Source of the DNA: Rhodobacteraceae bacterium UBA6273 | GTDB lineage: Bacteria > Pseudomonadota > Alphaproteobacteria > Rhodobacterales > Rhodobacteraceae | Length of the DNA: 19,134 bases | Direction: 5' to 3' | NCBI GenBank assembly: GCA_002440625.1 | Contig: DJUV01000201.1 | Span: forward strand, 1 to 19,134 | Shown here: one piece after another, positions 7,368 through 14,909 of the stretch | Numbering within the stretch: the stretch's first letter is position 1 | Layout: every line of letters begins with the position of its first letter | Made by a program: the position numbers and the translations under genes | Notes under the pieces: model-generated | Databases searched by the model: none | Told to the model about the DNA's origin: nothing | What the model saw: only the letters and a program-made list of their open reading frames with translations

Positions 7368-8083
7368 GCCTTCAGCGCCTTCAGCGCCGCGCCAAGGTCA
7401 ATCGCCCCGTCATAAAGTGCGCGGCCCGAGATCGCGCCGGATATGACGCCGGTATCGCGCAGCGCGATAAGGTCGGCGAGCGAGGAGACGCCGCCGCTCG
7501 CGATAACCGGGATCGTCACTGCGCGGGCGAGTGCCTCGGTCGCGGCGAGGTTCGGGCCTTTCATGGCGCCGTCGCGCAGGATGTCGGTGTAGATGATTGC
7601 GGCCACGCCCGCATCCTCGAAGCTCTTGGCAAGATCGGTGACGAGAACGTCCGTCTCTTCTGCCCAGCCCTTGGTTGCCACTTTGCCACCCCGCGCGTCG
7701 ATGCCGACGGCGACCTTGCCGGGGAAGGCGCGGGCGGCCTCGCGCACCAGCTTGGGATTGTCGACCGCCACGGTCCCGAGGATGACGCGGGCAAGGCCCT
7801 TGCCAAGCCACATCTCGATCGTCGCCATATCGCGGATGCCGCCGCCCAACTGGCAGGGGACGGAGACGCGGCCAAGGATCGCTTCGACCGCCGCTCCGTT
7901 CACCGGCTGGCCGGCGAAGGCGCCGTTGAGGTCGACGAGGTGGAGCCATTCCGACCCCGCCGCCTGAAACTTCGCCGCCTGCGCCGCCGGGTCGTCGCCA
8001 AAGACCGTGGCCTTGTCCATCTCGCCATGCAGAAGCCGGACGCACTGGCCGTCCTTGAGGTCGATGGCGGGATAAAGGATCAT
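7364..8083 (-). CDS. hisA: phosphoribosylformimino-5-aminoimidazole carboxamide ribotide isomerase
   Basis: A 239-residue (beta/alpha)8 enzyme that catalyses the Amadori isomerisation of ProFAR to PRFAR in histidine biosynthesis. The general-base Asp8 is in YPAIDLKDG and the general-acid Asp129 is in [15 protein letters not shown]. Phosphate-binding glycines are visible in QLGGGIRD and IASGGVSS. The ATG has a GGAGG site 6 bases upstream. hisF, the usual downstream partner, is absent: the next gene on this side is the convergent sseB-like gene, with a 4-bp overlap at a CTAG that supplies both stops. hisB and hisH lie about 1.5 kb upstream, separated by glsA and an opposite-strand gene. The 145-bp gap upstream (8084-8228) holds a G-rich/C-rich inverted repeat (8121-8125 with 8135-8139) but no convincing promoter. 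Confidence 0.96.
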   Translation of the reverse strand: MILYPAIDLKDGQCVRLLHGEMDKATVFGDDPAAQAAKFQAAGSEWLHLVDLNGAFAGQPVNGAAVEAILGRVSVPCQLGGGIRDMATIEMWLGKGLARVILGTVAVDNPKLVREAARAFPGKVAVGIDARGGKVATKGWAEETDVLVTDLAKSFEDAGVAAIIYTDILRDGAMKGPNLAATEALARAVTIPVIASGGVSSLADLIALRDTGVISGAISGRALYDGAIDLGAALKALKA

Positions 8084-8228
8084 GGGCGGCCTCCGTTTGG
8101 CGGCCTCATGCCACAGCGGGGGGGCGAAAGCAAAGCCCCGGAGATGGTCGCGCGGAACGTCACGTCACACTGGACGGAATCGGCAGTGTCGGACGATGAT
8201 CCCCGCAATCTCAGGGAGGAGACACGAG

Positions 8229-8621
8229 ATGAAGAAGTTTCTTTTCGCAGCCGCCGTGCTTTTCAGCGCCACCGCCGCTTACGCCGACCCGGTCGAAGGC
8301 CTCTGGAAGACCAAACCTGATGACAATGGCAAATTCGGCCATGTCCAGATCGTCCCCTGTGGTGCCAAGATCTGCGGCACGCTGGTCAAGGCTTTCGACG
8401 AGACCGGCAAGGAAGTCTCCTCGCCGAATGTCGGCAAGAAGATCGTCTGGGACATGGTGCCCGAAGGTGATGGCGCCTATGGCAGCGGCAAGGTCTGGGC
8501 GCCGGATCGCGACAAGACCTACAACTCCAAGATGGCGCTCTCGGGCAACACGCTGTCGGTCTCGGGCTGCGTGCTCGGCGGCATGATCTGCCGCGCCTCC
8601 GACTGGTCGCGCGTCAAGTAA
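8229..8621 (+). CDS. secreted DUF2147 family protein
   Basis: A 130-residue protein with a clear Sec signal peptide, MKKFLFAAAVLFSATAAYA, cleaved before Asp20. The mature part starts DPVEGLWKTKPDDNG, which is the typical DUF2147 opening (G-x-W near the N-terminus), and ends with a beta-rich region. Four cysteines (44, 49, 114, 121) could form two disulfides in the periplasm, which supports export. The function of DUF2147 is unknown; a lipocalin-like beta barrel is often suggested. The ATG has a strong AGGGAGGAG ribosome-binding site, which excludes the longer frame starting at 8082. The gene lies opposite to its his/gls neighbours, and its TAA directly abuts the glsA stop with no intervening base. 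Confidence 0.88.
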   Translation: MKKFLFAAAVLFSATAAYADPVEGLWKTKPDDNGKFGHVQIVPCGAKICGTLVKAFDETGKEVSSPNVGKKIVWDMVPEGDGAYGSGKVWAPDRDKTYNSKMALSGNTLSVSGCVLGGMICRASDWSRVK

Positions 8622-9536
8622 TCAGCCGAAGACCGACCAACCGGCGCGGCGGGCGAGCATTTCGACCGCCGCGGTGCCGAGAAGCGAGTTGCCGTTTTCG
8701 TTAAGGCCGGGCGACCAGACGGCGATGGACGCCCGCCCCGGTGCCACGACAAGAATGCCGCCACCGACCCCGGATTTCCCCGGCAGGCCGACGCGGAAGG
8801 CGAACTCCCCTGATCCGTCGTAATGCCCGCAGGTCATCATCAGCGCGTTGATCCGCCGGACCCTGTCGGACGAGACGAGCCTCGGCCCGCCTTCCGCCCG
8901 CATCAGGAAGCGCCCGGCGCGCGCGAGTTGCAGGCAGGACATCTCGATGGCGCATTGGTGGAAATAGGCACCGAGCGCGCGGTCGGGCGGGTTCATCAGA
9001 TTGCCGAAGGCGCTGAGGTAATGCGCCAGCGCGAAGTTGCGGTGCCCGGTTTCCGTCTCGCTTTTCGCCACGTCGCGGTTGATGTGGATGTCCTCGTCAT
9101 CCGCCGCCATGCGGATGAAGCGCAAAAGCTCGCCGAGATATTCGCGCGGGGCGTGGCCAGCGAGGACCGCATCGGTGACGACAATGGCGCCGGCATTGAT
9201 GAAGGGATTGCGGGGGATGCCCTGTTCCTGCTCAAGCTGCAGGATCGAGTTGAAGGCATAGCCCGAAGGCTCCCGCCCGACCCTTTGCCAGAGCCGGTCG
9301 CCAAGGCGGCCGAGGGCGAGGGTCAGGGCGAAGACCTTGGAAATGCTCTGGATCGAGAAGGGCGTGGCAGCATCGCCCGCCACATGTTCGGTGCCGTCGG
9401 CGAGGGCCACCGCGATGCCGAACTGGTTCGGATCGACCCCGGCAAGCTCGGGGATATAGTCGGCGACCTTGCCGCGATCCGGCGCCGCGGCCATCGCGAC
9501 GGCGATCTCCTCAAGGATGGCGGCTATGTCGGTCAC
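8622..9536 (-). CDS. glsA: glutaminase A (serine-dependent beta-lactamase-like)
   Basis: A 304-residue glutaminase hydrolysing L-glutamine to glutamate and ammonia. Visible motifs are [22 protein letters not shown] (two blocks, 22-43) and the catalytic S-x-x-K in [10 protein letters not shown] (Ser64, Lys67). Others are [23 protein letters not shown], split around residues 96-118, [11 protein letters not shown] (active-site Tyr239) and GKSGVGGGI near residue 253. Length matches bacterial GlsA/YneH (about 308). Start is GTG at 9536, overlapping the hisH stop in the sequence GTGA, so it is translated from the his message. A glutaminase directly after a glutamine amidotransferase gene is unusual context. 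It may recycle nitrogen or help acid tolerance, but the sequence does not say which. Confidence 0.94.
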   Translation of the reverse strand: MTDIAAILEEIAVAMAAAPDRGKVADYIPELAGVDPNQFGIAVALADGTEHVAGDAATPFSIQSISKVFALTLALGRLGDRLWQRVGREPSGYAFNSILQLEQEQGIPRNPFINAGAIVVTDAVLAGHAPREYLGELLRFIRMAADDEDIHINRDVAKSETETGHRNFALAHYLSAFGNLMNPPDRALGAYFHQCAIEMSCLQLARAGRFLMRAEGGPRLVSSDRVRRINALMMTCGHYDGSGEFAFRVGLPGKSGVGGGILVVAPGRASIAVWSPGLNENGNSLLGTAAVEMLARRAGWSVFG

Positions 9537-10171
9537 GGCTTCCAGCTAAGGAAGTTGGCGATGAGCCTGAGACCCGCCGTCTGGCTTTTCTCCGGGTGGA
9601 ACTGTGCACCGACGATGTTGTCGCGCCCGACGATGGCGGTGATGTCGCCGGCATAGTCGCAATGGGCGAGGCGGTGCGCCGAGTCGGCGGTGCGGAAATG
9701 GTAGGAATGGACAAAATAGGCGTGATCGCCCGTGACGATGCCGTCAAGGACCGGATGCGGGTGGTCGATGATGAGATCGTTCCAGCCCATATGCGGCACT
9801 TTCAGCGCCTGGTTGGCGGGGTCGATATGCACGACCTCGCCGCCGATCCAACCGAAACCGGGCGTTTCGCGGTACTCAAGCCCCCGCGTCGCCAGCATCT
9901 GCATGCCGATGCAGATGCCGAGGAAGGGGACGCCGCGCTTGTGGACCGCTTCCTCCAGCGCCTCGCCCATGCCGGTGACGCGGTCCAGCGCCGCCCGGCA
10001 GGACGGGAATGCCCCGTCGCCCGGCAGCACGATCCGGTCGGCGCGGGCCACATCTTCGGGCCGGTTGGTCACGATGACCTCATCCGCGCCGGTTTCCGAC
10101 GCCATGCGCTGAAAGGCCTTCTCGGCCGAGTGCAGGTTGCCGGAATCGTAGTCGATCAGGACCGTCCGCAT
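9533..10171 (-). CDS. hisH: imidazole glycerol phosphate synthase, glutaminase subunit HisH
   Basis: A 212-residue class I glutamine amidotransferase. It makes ammonia from glutamine and channels it to HisF, which converts PRFAR to imidazole glycerol phosphate. The nucleophile Cys87 is in LGICIGMQ and the partner dyad is His192/Glu194 in [17 protein letters not shown] (48-58) contains the oxyanion region, and PHMGWND is typical of HisH. The ATG at 10171 gives the normal [13 protein letters not shown] start; the frame extends 79 codons further but is Arg/Ser-rich and antisense-like inside hisB. It starts 4 bp after hisB and overlaps glsA by 4 bp. The partner gene hisF is not in the window. Confidence 0.96.
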   Translation of the reverse strand: MRTVLIDYDSGNLHSAEKAFQRMASETGADEVIVTNRPEDVARADRIVLPGDGAFPSCRAALDRVTGMGEALEEAVHKRGVPFLGICIGMQMLATRGLEYRETPGFGWIGGEVVHIDPANQALKVPHMGWNDLIIDHPHPVLDGIVTGDHAYFVHSYHFRTADSAHRLAHCDYAGDITAIVGRDNIVGAQFHPEKSQTAGLRLIANFLSWKP

Positions 10172-10175
10172 CGGA

Positions 10176-10760
10176 TCAGAGCGCGCCCTTGGTCGAAGGG
10201 AGCGCGTCCGAGCGCGGGTCGGCCTCGACCGCCATGCGCAAGGACTTGGCCAGCGCCTTGAACGCCGCCTCGGCGATATGGTGGCCGTTGACGCCATGCA
10301 CCTTGTCCATGTGCAGCGTGATGCCGCCATGAGTCGACAGCGCCTGGAAGAACTCGCGCACCAGTTCGGTATCGAAGGCGCCAATCTTCTCTGTCGGGAA
10401 ATCGACATTCCAGATCAGATAGGGCCGCCCGGAAAGATCGAGCGCGCACGCCAGTTGCGCGTCATCCATCGCCAGCACGAAATGCCCGTAGCGGCGGATG
10501 CCCTTCTTGTCGCCAAGCGCCTTCACCAGCGCCTGACCAAGCGCGATGCCGGTATCCTCCACCGTGTGGTGGTCGTCGATATGCAGGTCGCCCTTGGCGC
10601 GCACCGTCATGTCGATCAGCGAATGGCGCGAAAGCTGGTCGAGCATGTGGTCGAAGAAGCCGACACCGGTTTCGTTGGAATAGCGGCCGGTGCCGTCAAG
10701 GTCGATCTCGACCGAGATGCTGGTTTCCGCAGTGGTCCGCGTGATCGTCGCCTTGCGCAT
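10176..10760 (-). CDS. hisB: imidazoleglycerol-phosphate dehydratase
   Basis: A 194-residue monofunctional IGPD, which dehydrates imidazole glycerol phosphate to imidazole acetol phosphate in histidine synthesis. The two metal-binding repeats are visible as [17 protein letters not shown] (62-78) and [16 protein letters not shown] (156-171). The N-terminal [14 protein letters not shown] is also diagnostic. There is no phosphatase domain, unlike the fused enterobacterial HisB. I chose the ATG at 10760 because GGAAGGA lies 7-8 bases upstream and the family starts this way (RKATITRTT); an upstream in-frame ATG would add 18 residues that cover the promoter. First gene of hisB-hisH-glsA, with its own promoter 25-55 bases upstream. 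Confidence 0.97.
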   Translation of the reverse strand: MRKATITRTTAETSISVEIDLDGTGRYSNETGVGFFDHMLDQLSRHSLIDMTVRAKGDLHIDDHHTVEDTGIALGQALVKALGDKKGIRRYGHFVLAMDDAQLACALDLSGRPYLIWNVDFPTEKIGAFDTELVREFFQALSTHGGITLHMDKVHGVNGHHIAEAAFKALAKSLRMAVEADPRSDALPSTKGAL

Positions 10761-10785
10761 ATGCTCATCCTTCCGGCTCGCGTGC

Positions 10786-10814
10786 CTTATAGGCCGCTGA
10801 GGTGGGTCGGCCAA
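10786..10814 (-). promoter_or_regulatory. promoter of hisB-hisH-glsA
   Basis: On the minus strand TTGGCC (10814-10809), a 17-bp spacer and TATAAG (10791-10786) lie in the 102-bp gap between ltaE and hisB. The -10 matches consensus at five of six positions. The predicted start leaves a short leader of about 20 bases before the hisB ATG. The -10 and its flanks nearly repeat those of the ppaC promoter (16-bp block with one mismatch). Confidence 0.6.
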
Positions 10815-10862
10815 TACGGCTCGCGCGGAATTTCCGGCGCTGTCGCGGAAATGCGTTGGCCC

Positions 10863-11915
10863 TCAGACTTTGAGCGCCTTCGCGAAGGCATCAATCTCTG
10901 CCTCGGTCGTCGCCCAGGAGGTGACGAAGCGCGCGCCGATCTGTTCATCGTCCGGCCCTTCCGGGGCGGGATCGCCGGGCCAGTAGTAGTAATGCGCCCC
11001 AGCCGCTTCGAGCTTGCGGTGAAGGGCGCGGGGCAGGGTGGCGAAGGCGATATTGGCCTCGCGCGGGTACATGAGGCTCGCCTCGGGGCTGGCGCGGAAG
11101 GCGGCCTCAAGGGCTTCGGCGCGGGCGTTGGCGGCTTCGGCCAGCTTCAGCCAGAGACCGTCCGTCAGATAGGCTTCCATCTGCGCCGACAGGAACCGGT
11201 GCTTGGAGAAAAGATGCCCGCCGCGCTTGCGCCGAAGCTCGAACTCCCAGGCCTTCGCCGGATCGAACAGCACTACCGCCTCCACCCCAAGGCAGCCATT
11301 CTTAGTGCCGCCGAACGAGAGGACATCGACCCCCGCCTGCCATGTTATTTCCGCCGGGCTGGCCCCGGTCGCGGCGATGGCGTTCGCGAACCGCGCGCCG
11401 TCCATATGGACGGGCAGGCGAAAATCGTGGGCAACGGCAGTCAGCGTCGCGACCTCGGCGGGCGAATAGACCGTTCCGGCCTCGGTCACATTGGTCAGCG
11501 TCACCACGCCCCGCTGGTGGCCATGAACAAAGCCCTGCGGGGTCTGCGCAATGGCGCTGCGAAGACCTTCGGGCGTCATCTTGCCGTCCGCGCCCGCAAT
11601 ACGCCGGATCTTGCCGCCGCCGATGTAGAACTCCGGCGCGCCGCATTCGTCATGTTCGACATGGGCGCCGTCATGGGCATAGACCACGCCCCAGGGCGGA
11701 CAGTAGCTGGCAAGCGACAAGGCATTCGCCGCCGTGCCGGTCGCCACCAGATAGACCTCGGCCTCCGGTGCCTCGAATGTCTCGCGGATCAGCGCGCGGA
11801 CCCGGTCCATCGACGCATCGTTGCCATAAGACGGTGCCGCGCCGGCGTTCACCGCCATCACGGCGGCAAGGATTTCAGGCGCGGCGCCCGCGGCATTGTC
11901 AGAGGCGAATTCCAT
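10863..11915 (-). CDS. ltaE: low-specificity L-threonine aldolase-type PLP enzyme
   Basis: A 350-residue fold-type I PLP enzyme of the beta-eliminating lyase/threonine aldolase family, which cleaves L-threonine or allo-threonine to glycine and acetaldehyde. The Schiff-base lysine is Lys205 in LSFGGTKNG. PLP contacts are visible in VATGTAANALSL (58-69) and HMDGARFANAI (170-180). TNVTEAGTVYS is a further conserved block. The ATG at 11915 gives MEFASDNAAGAAPEIL, the usual start (F/A-S-D-N near residue 3). It overlaps the ycgN-like stop by one base (TGATG), a classic coupling arrangement; 22 extra upstream codons would lie inside that gene. Substrate preference cannot be judged from sequence alone. 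Confidence 0.93.
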   Translation of the reverse strand: MEFASDNAAGAAPEILAAVMAVNAGAAPSYGNDASMDRVRALIRETFEAPEAEVYLVATGTAANALSLASYCPPWGVVYAHDGAHVEHDECGAPEFYIGGGKIRRIAGADGKMTPEGLRSAIAQTPQGFVHGHQRGVVTLTNVTEAGTVYSPAEVATLTAVAHDFRLPVHMDGARFANAIAATGASPAEITWQAGVDVLSFGGTKNGCLGVEAVVLFDPAKAWEFELRRKRGGHLFSKHRFLSAQMEAYLTDGLWLKLAEAANARAEALEAAFRASPEASLMYPREANIAFATLPRALHRKLEAAGAHYYYWPGDPAPEGPDDEQIGARFVTSWATTEAEIDAFAKALKV

Positions 11916-12379
11916 CAGAGATCCTCGATGATATGGTCTTCCCAGTCCTCTTCCGGGACCTCGTATTCCGGCAGCGTCCAACCACGCACCGATTCCCCCG
12001 CCTCATGCACGCTTTCAGCCCGGCCCGAGATCAGGGGGTGCCAGTCGTACAAGGGCTTGCCCTCGTGCAGCAGCTTGTAGGCGCAGGTTGCGGGCATCCA
12101 GTAGGCGACCTTGGGAAGCGACCTTGGTGTCAGCACCACGCATTCGGGGACGAAGCGCTTGCGTTCCTCATACTGGCCGCAGCGGCAGGTTTCGTTGTCG
12201 AGAAGCCGGCAGGCGATGCGGGTGAAGAAGACCTCGCCGGTATCGGCATCCTCAAGCTTGTTCAGGCAGCATTTGCCGCAGCCGTCGCAAAGCGCCTCCC
12301 ACTCACGCGGGGTCAGCGTGTTCAGCGGGCGCTTCCAGAATTCGGGCCTGAGGCCGTCGCGGGGGATCGGGTCTTTCAT
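11915..12379 (-). CDS. YcgN family cysteine-cluster protein (UPF0260)
   Basis: A 154-residue cytoplasmic protein matching the YcgN/UPF0260 family. It contains nine cysteines: 31, 34, 37 and 38 in CDGCGKCC, then 57, 65, 67, 80 and 99 (PATCAY). The spacing suggests metal or Fe-S binding of the zinc/iron-chelating CxxCxxCC type, but the function is unknown. It starts RDGLRPEFWKRPLNTLTPREWEALCDGCGKCC, quoted here in parts as residues 7-38, typical of the family. The C-terminus is acidic (EVPEEDWEDHIIEDL). It starts 40 bp after ribF and ends in a 1-base overlap with ltaE, so all three are probably co-transcribed. No good ribosome-binding site is seen before the ATG. Confidence 0.9.
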   Translation of the reverse strand: MKDPIPRDGLRPEFWKRPLNTLTPREWEALCDGCGKCCLNKLEDADTGEVFFTRIACRLLDNETCRCGQYEERKRFVPECVVLTPRSLPKVAYWMPATCAYKLLHEGKPLYDWHPLISGRAESVHEAGESVRGWTLPEYEVPEEDWEDHIIEDL

Positions 12380-12419
12380 CGGGCGGACATTGCCCCCGGA
12401 GGGCGCGAAAGGGAAGGGG

Positions 12420-13346
12420 TCAGAGGGCGGCGAGGATGGCGCGGGCCTTGTCGCAATCGGCGTTCATCTGGGTGATGAGCGGATCGAGGCCGTCAAAGAC
12501 CATTTCGGGCCTCAGATATTCGACCAGCGCCACCGACAGGTGTTCGCCGTAAAGGTCGCCCGAGAAATCGAAGAGGAAGGTTTCGAGGTTGGGCAGGTTT
12601 TCCCCGAACATCGGCCTGACGCCAAGGCTGGCTGCGCCATTGTAGCTGCCCTGATGCGGCCCGGTCAGCACGTCGACCTTCACCGCATAGACCCCAAGCT
12701 TCGGCAGATGCAGTCCGCCAAGCCCCATGTTGGCTGTCGGAAAGCCCAACTCCCGCCCCCGCTTTTCGCCGTGCAGCACCTCGCCCTCGATCCGGTGCCA
12801 GTGGCCAAGCATTCGTGCCGCATCGCGCGGGCGGCCGTCGGTGAGGGCGGCGCGGATCGCGGTCGAGGAGATTTCCTTCCCGTCCATCGCCACAAGCTCG
12901 GCAATGGTCACGCCGAAGCCATGCGCCGCGCCCATCCGGCGGAGCGTCTCAACCGACCCCTTGCGGCCCTTGCCGAAGCAGAAATCCGCGCCAACGGTGA
13001 CATGGGCAACGCCAAGCCCGGCGACCAGCACGTCGGTCACGAAGACCTCGGCCTCCATCCCGGCCAAAGCACTAGTGAAAGGCAGTTCGTAAAGCGCCTC
13101 GACGCCAAGCTTCTCCAGCCGGTGGGTCCGCGCCTCGGCGTTCATCAGCCGGAAGGGCGGGGCGGCGGGGGCGAAGAACTGGCGCGGATGCGGTTCGAAG
13201 GTGACGATGCCAAGGGGCGCACGATGCCCGCGCGCCTGGTCGATCACCGCCTGATGGCCAAGATGGACGCCGTCGAAATTGCCCATGGCGACGGATGCGC
13301 CCCGGTCGCCGGCGGAAAGCCCGTTCCAGTCGTGATAGACGCGCAT
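12420..13346 (-). CDS. ribF: bifunctional riboflavin kinase / FMN adenylyltransferase
   Basis: A 308-residue FAD synthetase of normal length. The N-terminal nucleotidyltransferase half carries GNFDGVHLGH (22-31) and ISSTAIR (159-165). The C-terminal riboflavin kinase half carries GFPTANM (201-207), GVYAV, LGVRPMFG (241-248) and FDFSGDLYGEHL (259-270). The protein phosphorylates riboflavin to FMN and then adenylates it to FAD. A GGAGG motif sits just before the ATG. It lies 35 bp after the MaoC-like gene and 40 bp before the ycgN-like gene on the same strand. Confidence 0.96.
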   Translation of the reverse strand: MRVYHDWNGLSAGDRGASVAMGNFDGVHLGHQAVIDQARGHRAPLGIVTFEPHPRQFFAPAAPPFRLMNAEARTHRLEKLGVEALYELPFTSALAGMEAEVFVTDVLVAGLGVAHVTVGADFCFGKGRKGSVETLRRMGAAHGFGVTIAELVAMDGKEISSTAIRAALTDGRPRDAARMLGHWHRIEGEVLHGEKRGRELGFPTANMGLGGLHLPKLGVYAVKVDVLTGPHQGSYNGAASLGVRPMFGENLPNLETFLFDFSGDLYGEHLSVALVEYLRPEMVFDGLDPLITQMNADCDKARAILAAL

Positions 13347-13381
13347 CTGCCTCCGCCCGGCGGAAGCATCCGCCCTTGCGA

Positions 13382-13828
13382 TCAGTCGAACTTGCGGCTT
13401 GGCGCCAGAACCAGCGCTTCGCCTTTCAGGACAACCGTATCACCCACGGCGCAATGGGTTTCAAGGGTCACACGGCGGCGGGCATGGTCGATCGCCGTCA
13501 CCTTGACCTCGGCATAGACGGTATCGCCGGGCCGGACCGGGGCCATGAACTTGAGGCTTTGCCCGAGATAGACGGTGCCGTGGCCCGGAAGCTGTTCGCC
13601 GATCACCGCCGAAATGAGGCCCGCCGTCAGCATCCCGTGGGCGATGCGGCCCTCAAAGATCGTGTCGCGGGCATAGTCGTCGTCCAGATGCACCGGATTG
13701 CGGTCGGTCGAGACCTCCGCAAAGAGCTCGATGTCGCGGTCGGTAATGGTCTTCTGCAGATAGCGGGTCATGCCGATCTCAAGATCTTCGATGCAGATCG
13801 TTCCGCGCGGCATGTTATCGAGCATCAT
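13382..13828 (-). CDS. MaoC-like (R)-specific enoyl-CoA hydratase family protein
   Basis: A 148-residue single hot-dog domain protein. The hydratase-2 signature is clear: Asp42 and His47 in TDRNPVHLDDDYA form the expected catalytic pair five residues apart (as in PhaJ), followed by FEGRIAHGMLTAGLIS. Such enzymes hydrate trans-2-enoyl-CoA to (R)-3-hydroxyacyl-CoA, feeding polyhydroxyalkanoate synthesis or acyl-CoA metabolism. The sequence cannot separate PhaJ from other MaoC dehydratases. The start is ambiguous: GTG at 13831, ATG at 13828, ATG at 13825, or ATG at 13813. I prefer 13828, where GGGA is 6 bases upstream. The gene has its own promoter region with operator-like repeats and is followed closely by ribF. 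Confidence 0.88.
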   Translation of the reverse strand: MMLDNMPRGTICIEDLEIGMTRYLQKTITDRDIELFAEVSTDRNPVHLDDDYARDTIFEGRIAHGMLTAGLISAVIGEQLPGHGTVYLGQSLKFMAPVRPGDTVYAEVKVTAIDHARRRVTLETHCAVGDTVVLKGEALVLAPSRKFD

Positions 13829-13844
13829 CACGAATCCCGGGTGC

Positions 13845-13863
13845 TATGTTGCAGTGCAGCATA
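13845..13863. promoter_or_regulatory. 19-bp near-palindrome over the MaoC-gene promoter, possible operator
   Basis: TATGTTGCAGTGCAGCATA is an inverted repeat with 9-bp arms around a central G and a single mismatched pair. It covers the predicted -10 box and start site of the MaoC-like gene, the ideal place for a repressor. It contains CTGC-N3-GCA on the minus strand, close to the CTGC-N3/4-GCAG pattern I recall for the polyhydroxyalkanoate regulator PhaR of Paracoccus. The repeat is seen directly; the regulator is inference. Confidence 0.55.
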
Positions 13864-13886
13864 GGGCATCCGGCGTCATCGCGCAA
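13858..13886 (-). promoter_or_regulatory. possible promoter of the MaoC-like gene (and ribF)
   Basis: On the minus strand TTGCGC (13886-13881) and TATGCT (13863-13858) are separated by 17 bp, with a predicted start about 23 bases before the ATG. The -35 match is poor (TTG only) and the -10 is four of six. Its position in a 124-bp gap, with a palindrome over the -10, supports a regulated promoter. Confidence 0.4.
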
Positions 13887-13898
13887 TTGATCGCGCAA
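13878..13898. repeat. tandem direct repeat ATCGCGCAA at the -35 region
   Basis: ATCGCGCAA occurs at 13878-13886 and again at 13890-13898, giving a 12-bp period. One copy contains the putative -35 (TTGCGC on the minus strand). The layout could be a binding site for a second regulator or a fixed pair of half sites. No family is assigned. Confidence 0.45.
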
Positions 13899-13952
13899 CT
13901 ATTTTTCTTTCCAGCGCTGATAGCGGCAACAATATTGCTTGTCGGTCACAAT

Positions 13953-14834
13953 CTATCGCAGCCGGCCGATACTATAAGTCGGGCTGAAGGGCTGGCTGGC
14001 GAGCCAGTCTTCAAGCTTCGCCGGATCGGGGTTTTCCACGTCCGCGCCGAACCGCGCCGCCTCAAGCCCGCCGGTGACGAAAAGCGTGTCGATGCCTTCG
14101 CCGGTGCCGCCCTGAACATCGGTGAAGAAACCGTCGCCTACGGCGAGCATCCCGGCGGGATCGCTGTCACGGCCCGAAGCCGCCAGCCGCGCGCGGGTCA
14201 GTTCGTAAATCGGCGCATAGGGCTTGCCGTAGTAAAGCGAGGTGCCGCCCATCTCGTCATAAAGCTTCGCCAAGGCCCCCGCGCAGTAAATCCGCGTCTC
14301 GCCCATATCGACGACGATATCGGGATTGGCGCAGAGGAGTTTCAGCCCCTTGGTCTTGGCATAGAGGAACCGGGCGCGGTAATCCTCCGGCACCTCGTTC
14401 AGCTCATCGAAGGGGCCGGTGCAGACGATGCCCTCGGCCTCGTCCAAGGGTACGCGGGTGATTGTGAGGGCACCGGGCAGGTCCGTCGGAAGGGCGGTGA
14501 AGAAGCCGTCGTCCTTCTCTGGCCCGATATGGTGGACGCGTCGGCCAACCGCGCCTTCCAGCATCGCGATCTGCGCCGCATCGCCCGATGATACCACCAG
14601 ATCCCAGGCATCACGCGGCACGCCGAGGCGGTCGAGTTGTTCGATGACGAAACGATTGGGGCGCGGCGCGTTGGTCAGAAGTGCGACCGTGCCGCCCTTG
14701 GCCCGGAAGCCTTGAAGTGCGGCGACAGCGTCGGGGAAGGGGGTCTTGCCGTTGTGGAGACAGCCCCAGAGGTCGCAGAGGAGCGTGTCGTAGTCAGCGG
14801 AAATCTCGGCAAGGGACTGGACGATCTGAGGCAT
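13953..14834 (-). CDS. TIGR01459 family HAD-type hydrolase (class IIA)
   Basis: A 293-residue HAD-superfamily protein with a class IIA cap, related to NagD/4-nitrophenylphosphatase. Motif I is LLCDLWGCLHNG (19-29): nucleophile Asp21 is kept, but the residue two later is Trp23, where most HAD phosphatases have the acid/base Asp. DLWG/DVWG with HNG is how I recognise the TIGR01459 group. Motif II is ALLTNAPRP (about 51-59), and the metal-binding motif IV is VGDGFFTDVQGG (about 230-240). Substrate is unknown. The ATG has GGAAGGG just upstream. It starts about 75 bp after ppaC, with the ppaC terminator between. A 124-bp gap separates it from the MaoC-like gene; this gap shows no convincing terminator. 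Confidence 0.9.
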   Translation of the reverse strand: MPQIVQSLAEISADYDTLLCDLWGCLHNGKTPFPDAVAALQGFRAKGGTVALLTNAPRPNRFVIEQLDRLGVPRDAWDLVVSSGDAAQIAMLEGAVGRRVHHIGPEKDDGFFTALPTDLPGALTITRVPLDEAEGIVCTGPFDELNEVPEDYRARFLYAKTKGLKLLCANPDIVVDMGETRIYCAGALAKLYDEMGGTSLYYGKPYAPIYELTRARLAASGRDSDPAGMLAVGDGFFTDVQGGTGEGIDTLFVTGGLEAARFGADVENPDPAKLEDWLASQPFSPTYSIGRLR

Positions 14835-14862
14835 GGCACCCTTCCGGCGCTGCGGTGGAACG

Positions 14863-14890
14863 AAAAAGGGGCGCCGGTGACAGCGCCCCT
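14863..14890 (-). terminator. rho-independent terminator of ppaC
   Basis: On the minus strand, 20 bases after the ppaC stop, GGGGCGC and GCGCCCC form a perfect 7-bp GC stem (8 bp with the flanking A-T pair) around an 8-base loop, followed by TTTTT. This is the clearest terminator in the window and isolates ppaC from the downstream HAD gene. Confidence 0.9.
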
Positions 14891-14909
14891 CGGATCGGCT
14901 TGGCGACGA

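Noticed and set aside
8121..8139. GGGGC/GCCCC hairpin upstream of hisA as terminator or riboswitch
   Set aside because: Only five pairs, no T-run in a useful direction and no known riboswitch features.
10172..10408. 79-codon N-terminal extension of HisH
   Set aside because: It is the shifted frame of hisB, rich in Arg and Ser; HisH normally begins at [12 protein letters not shown].
10278..12080. Plus-strand open frame of 600 codons
   Set aside because: It runs antisense through hisB, ltaE and ycgN, has biased composition (Arg, Gly, His) and no recognisable domain; typical of GC-rich third-position shadowing.
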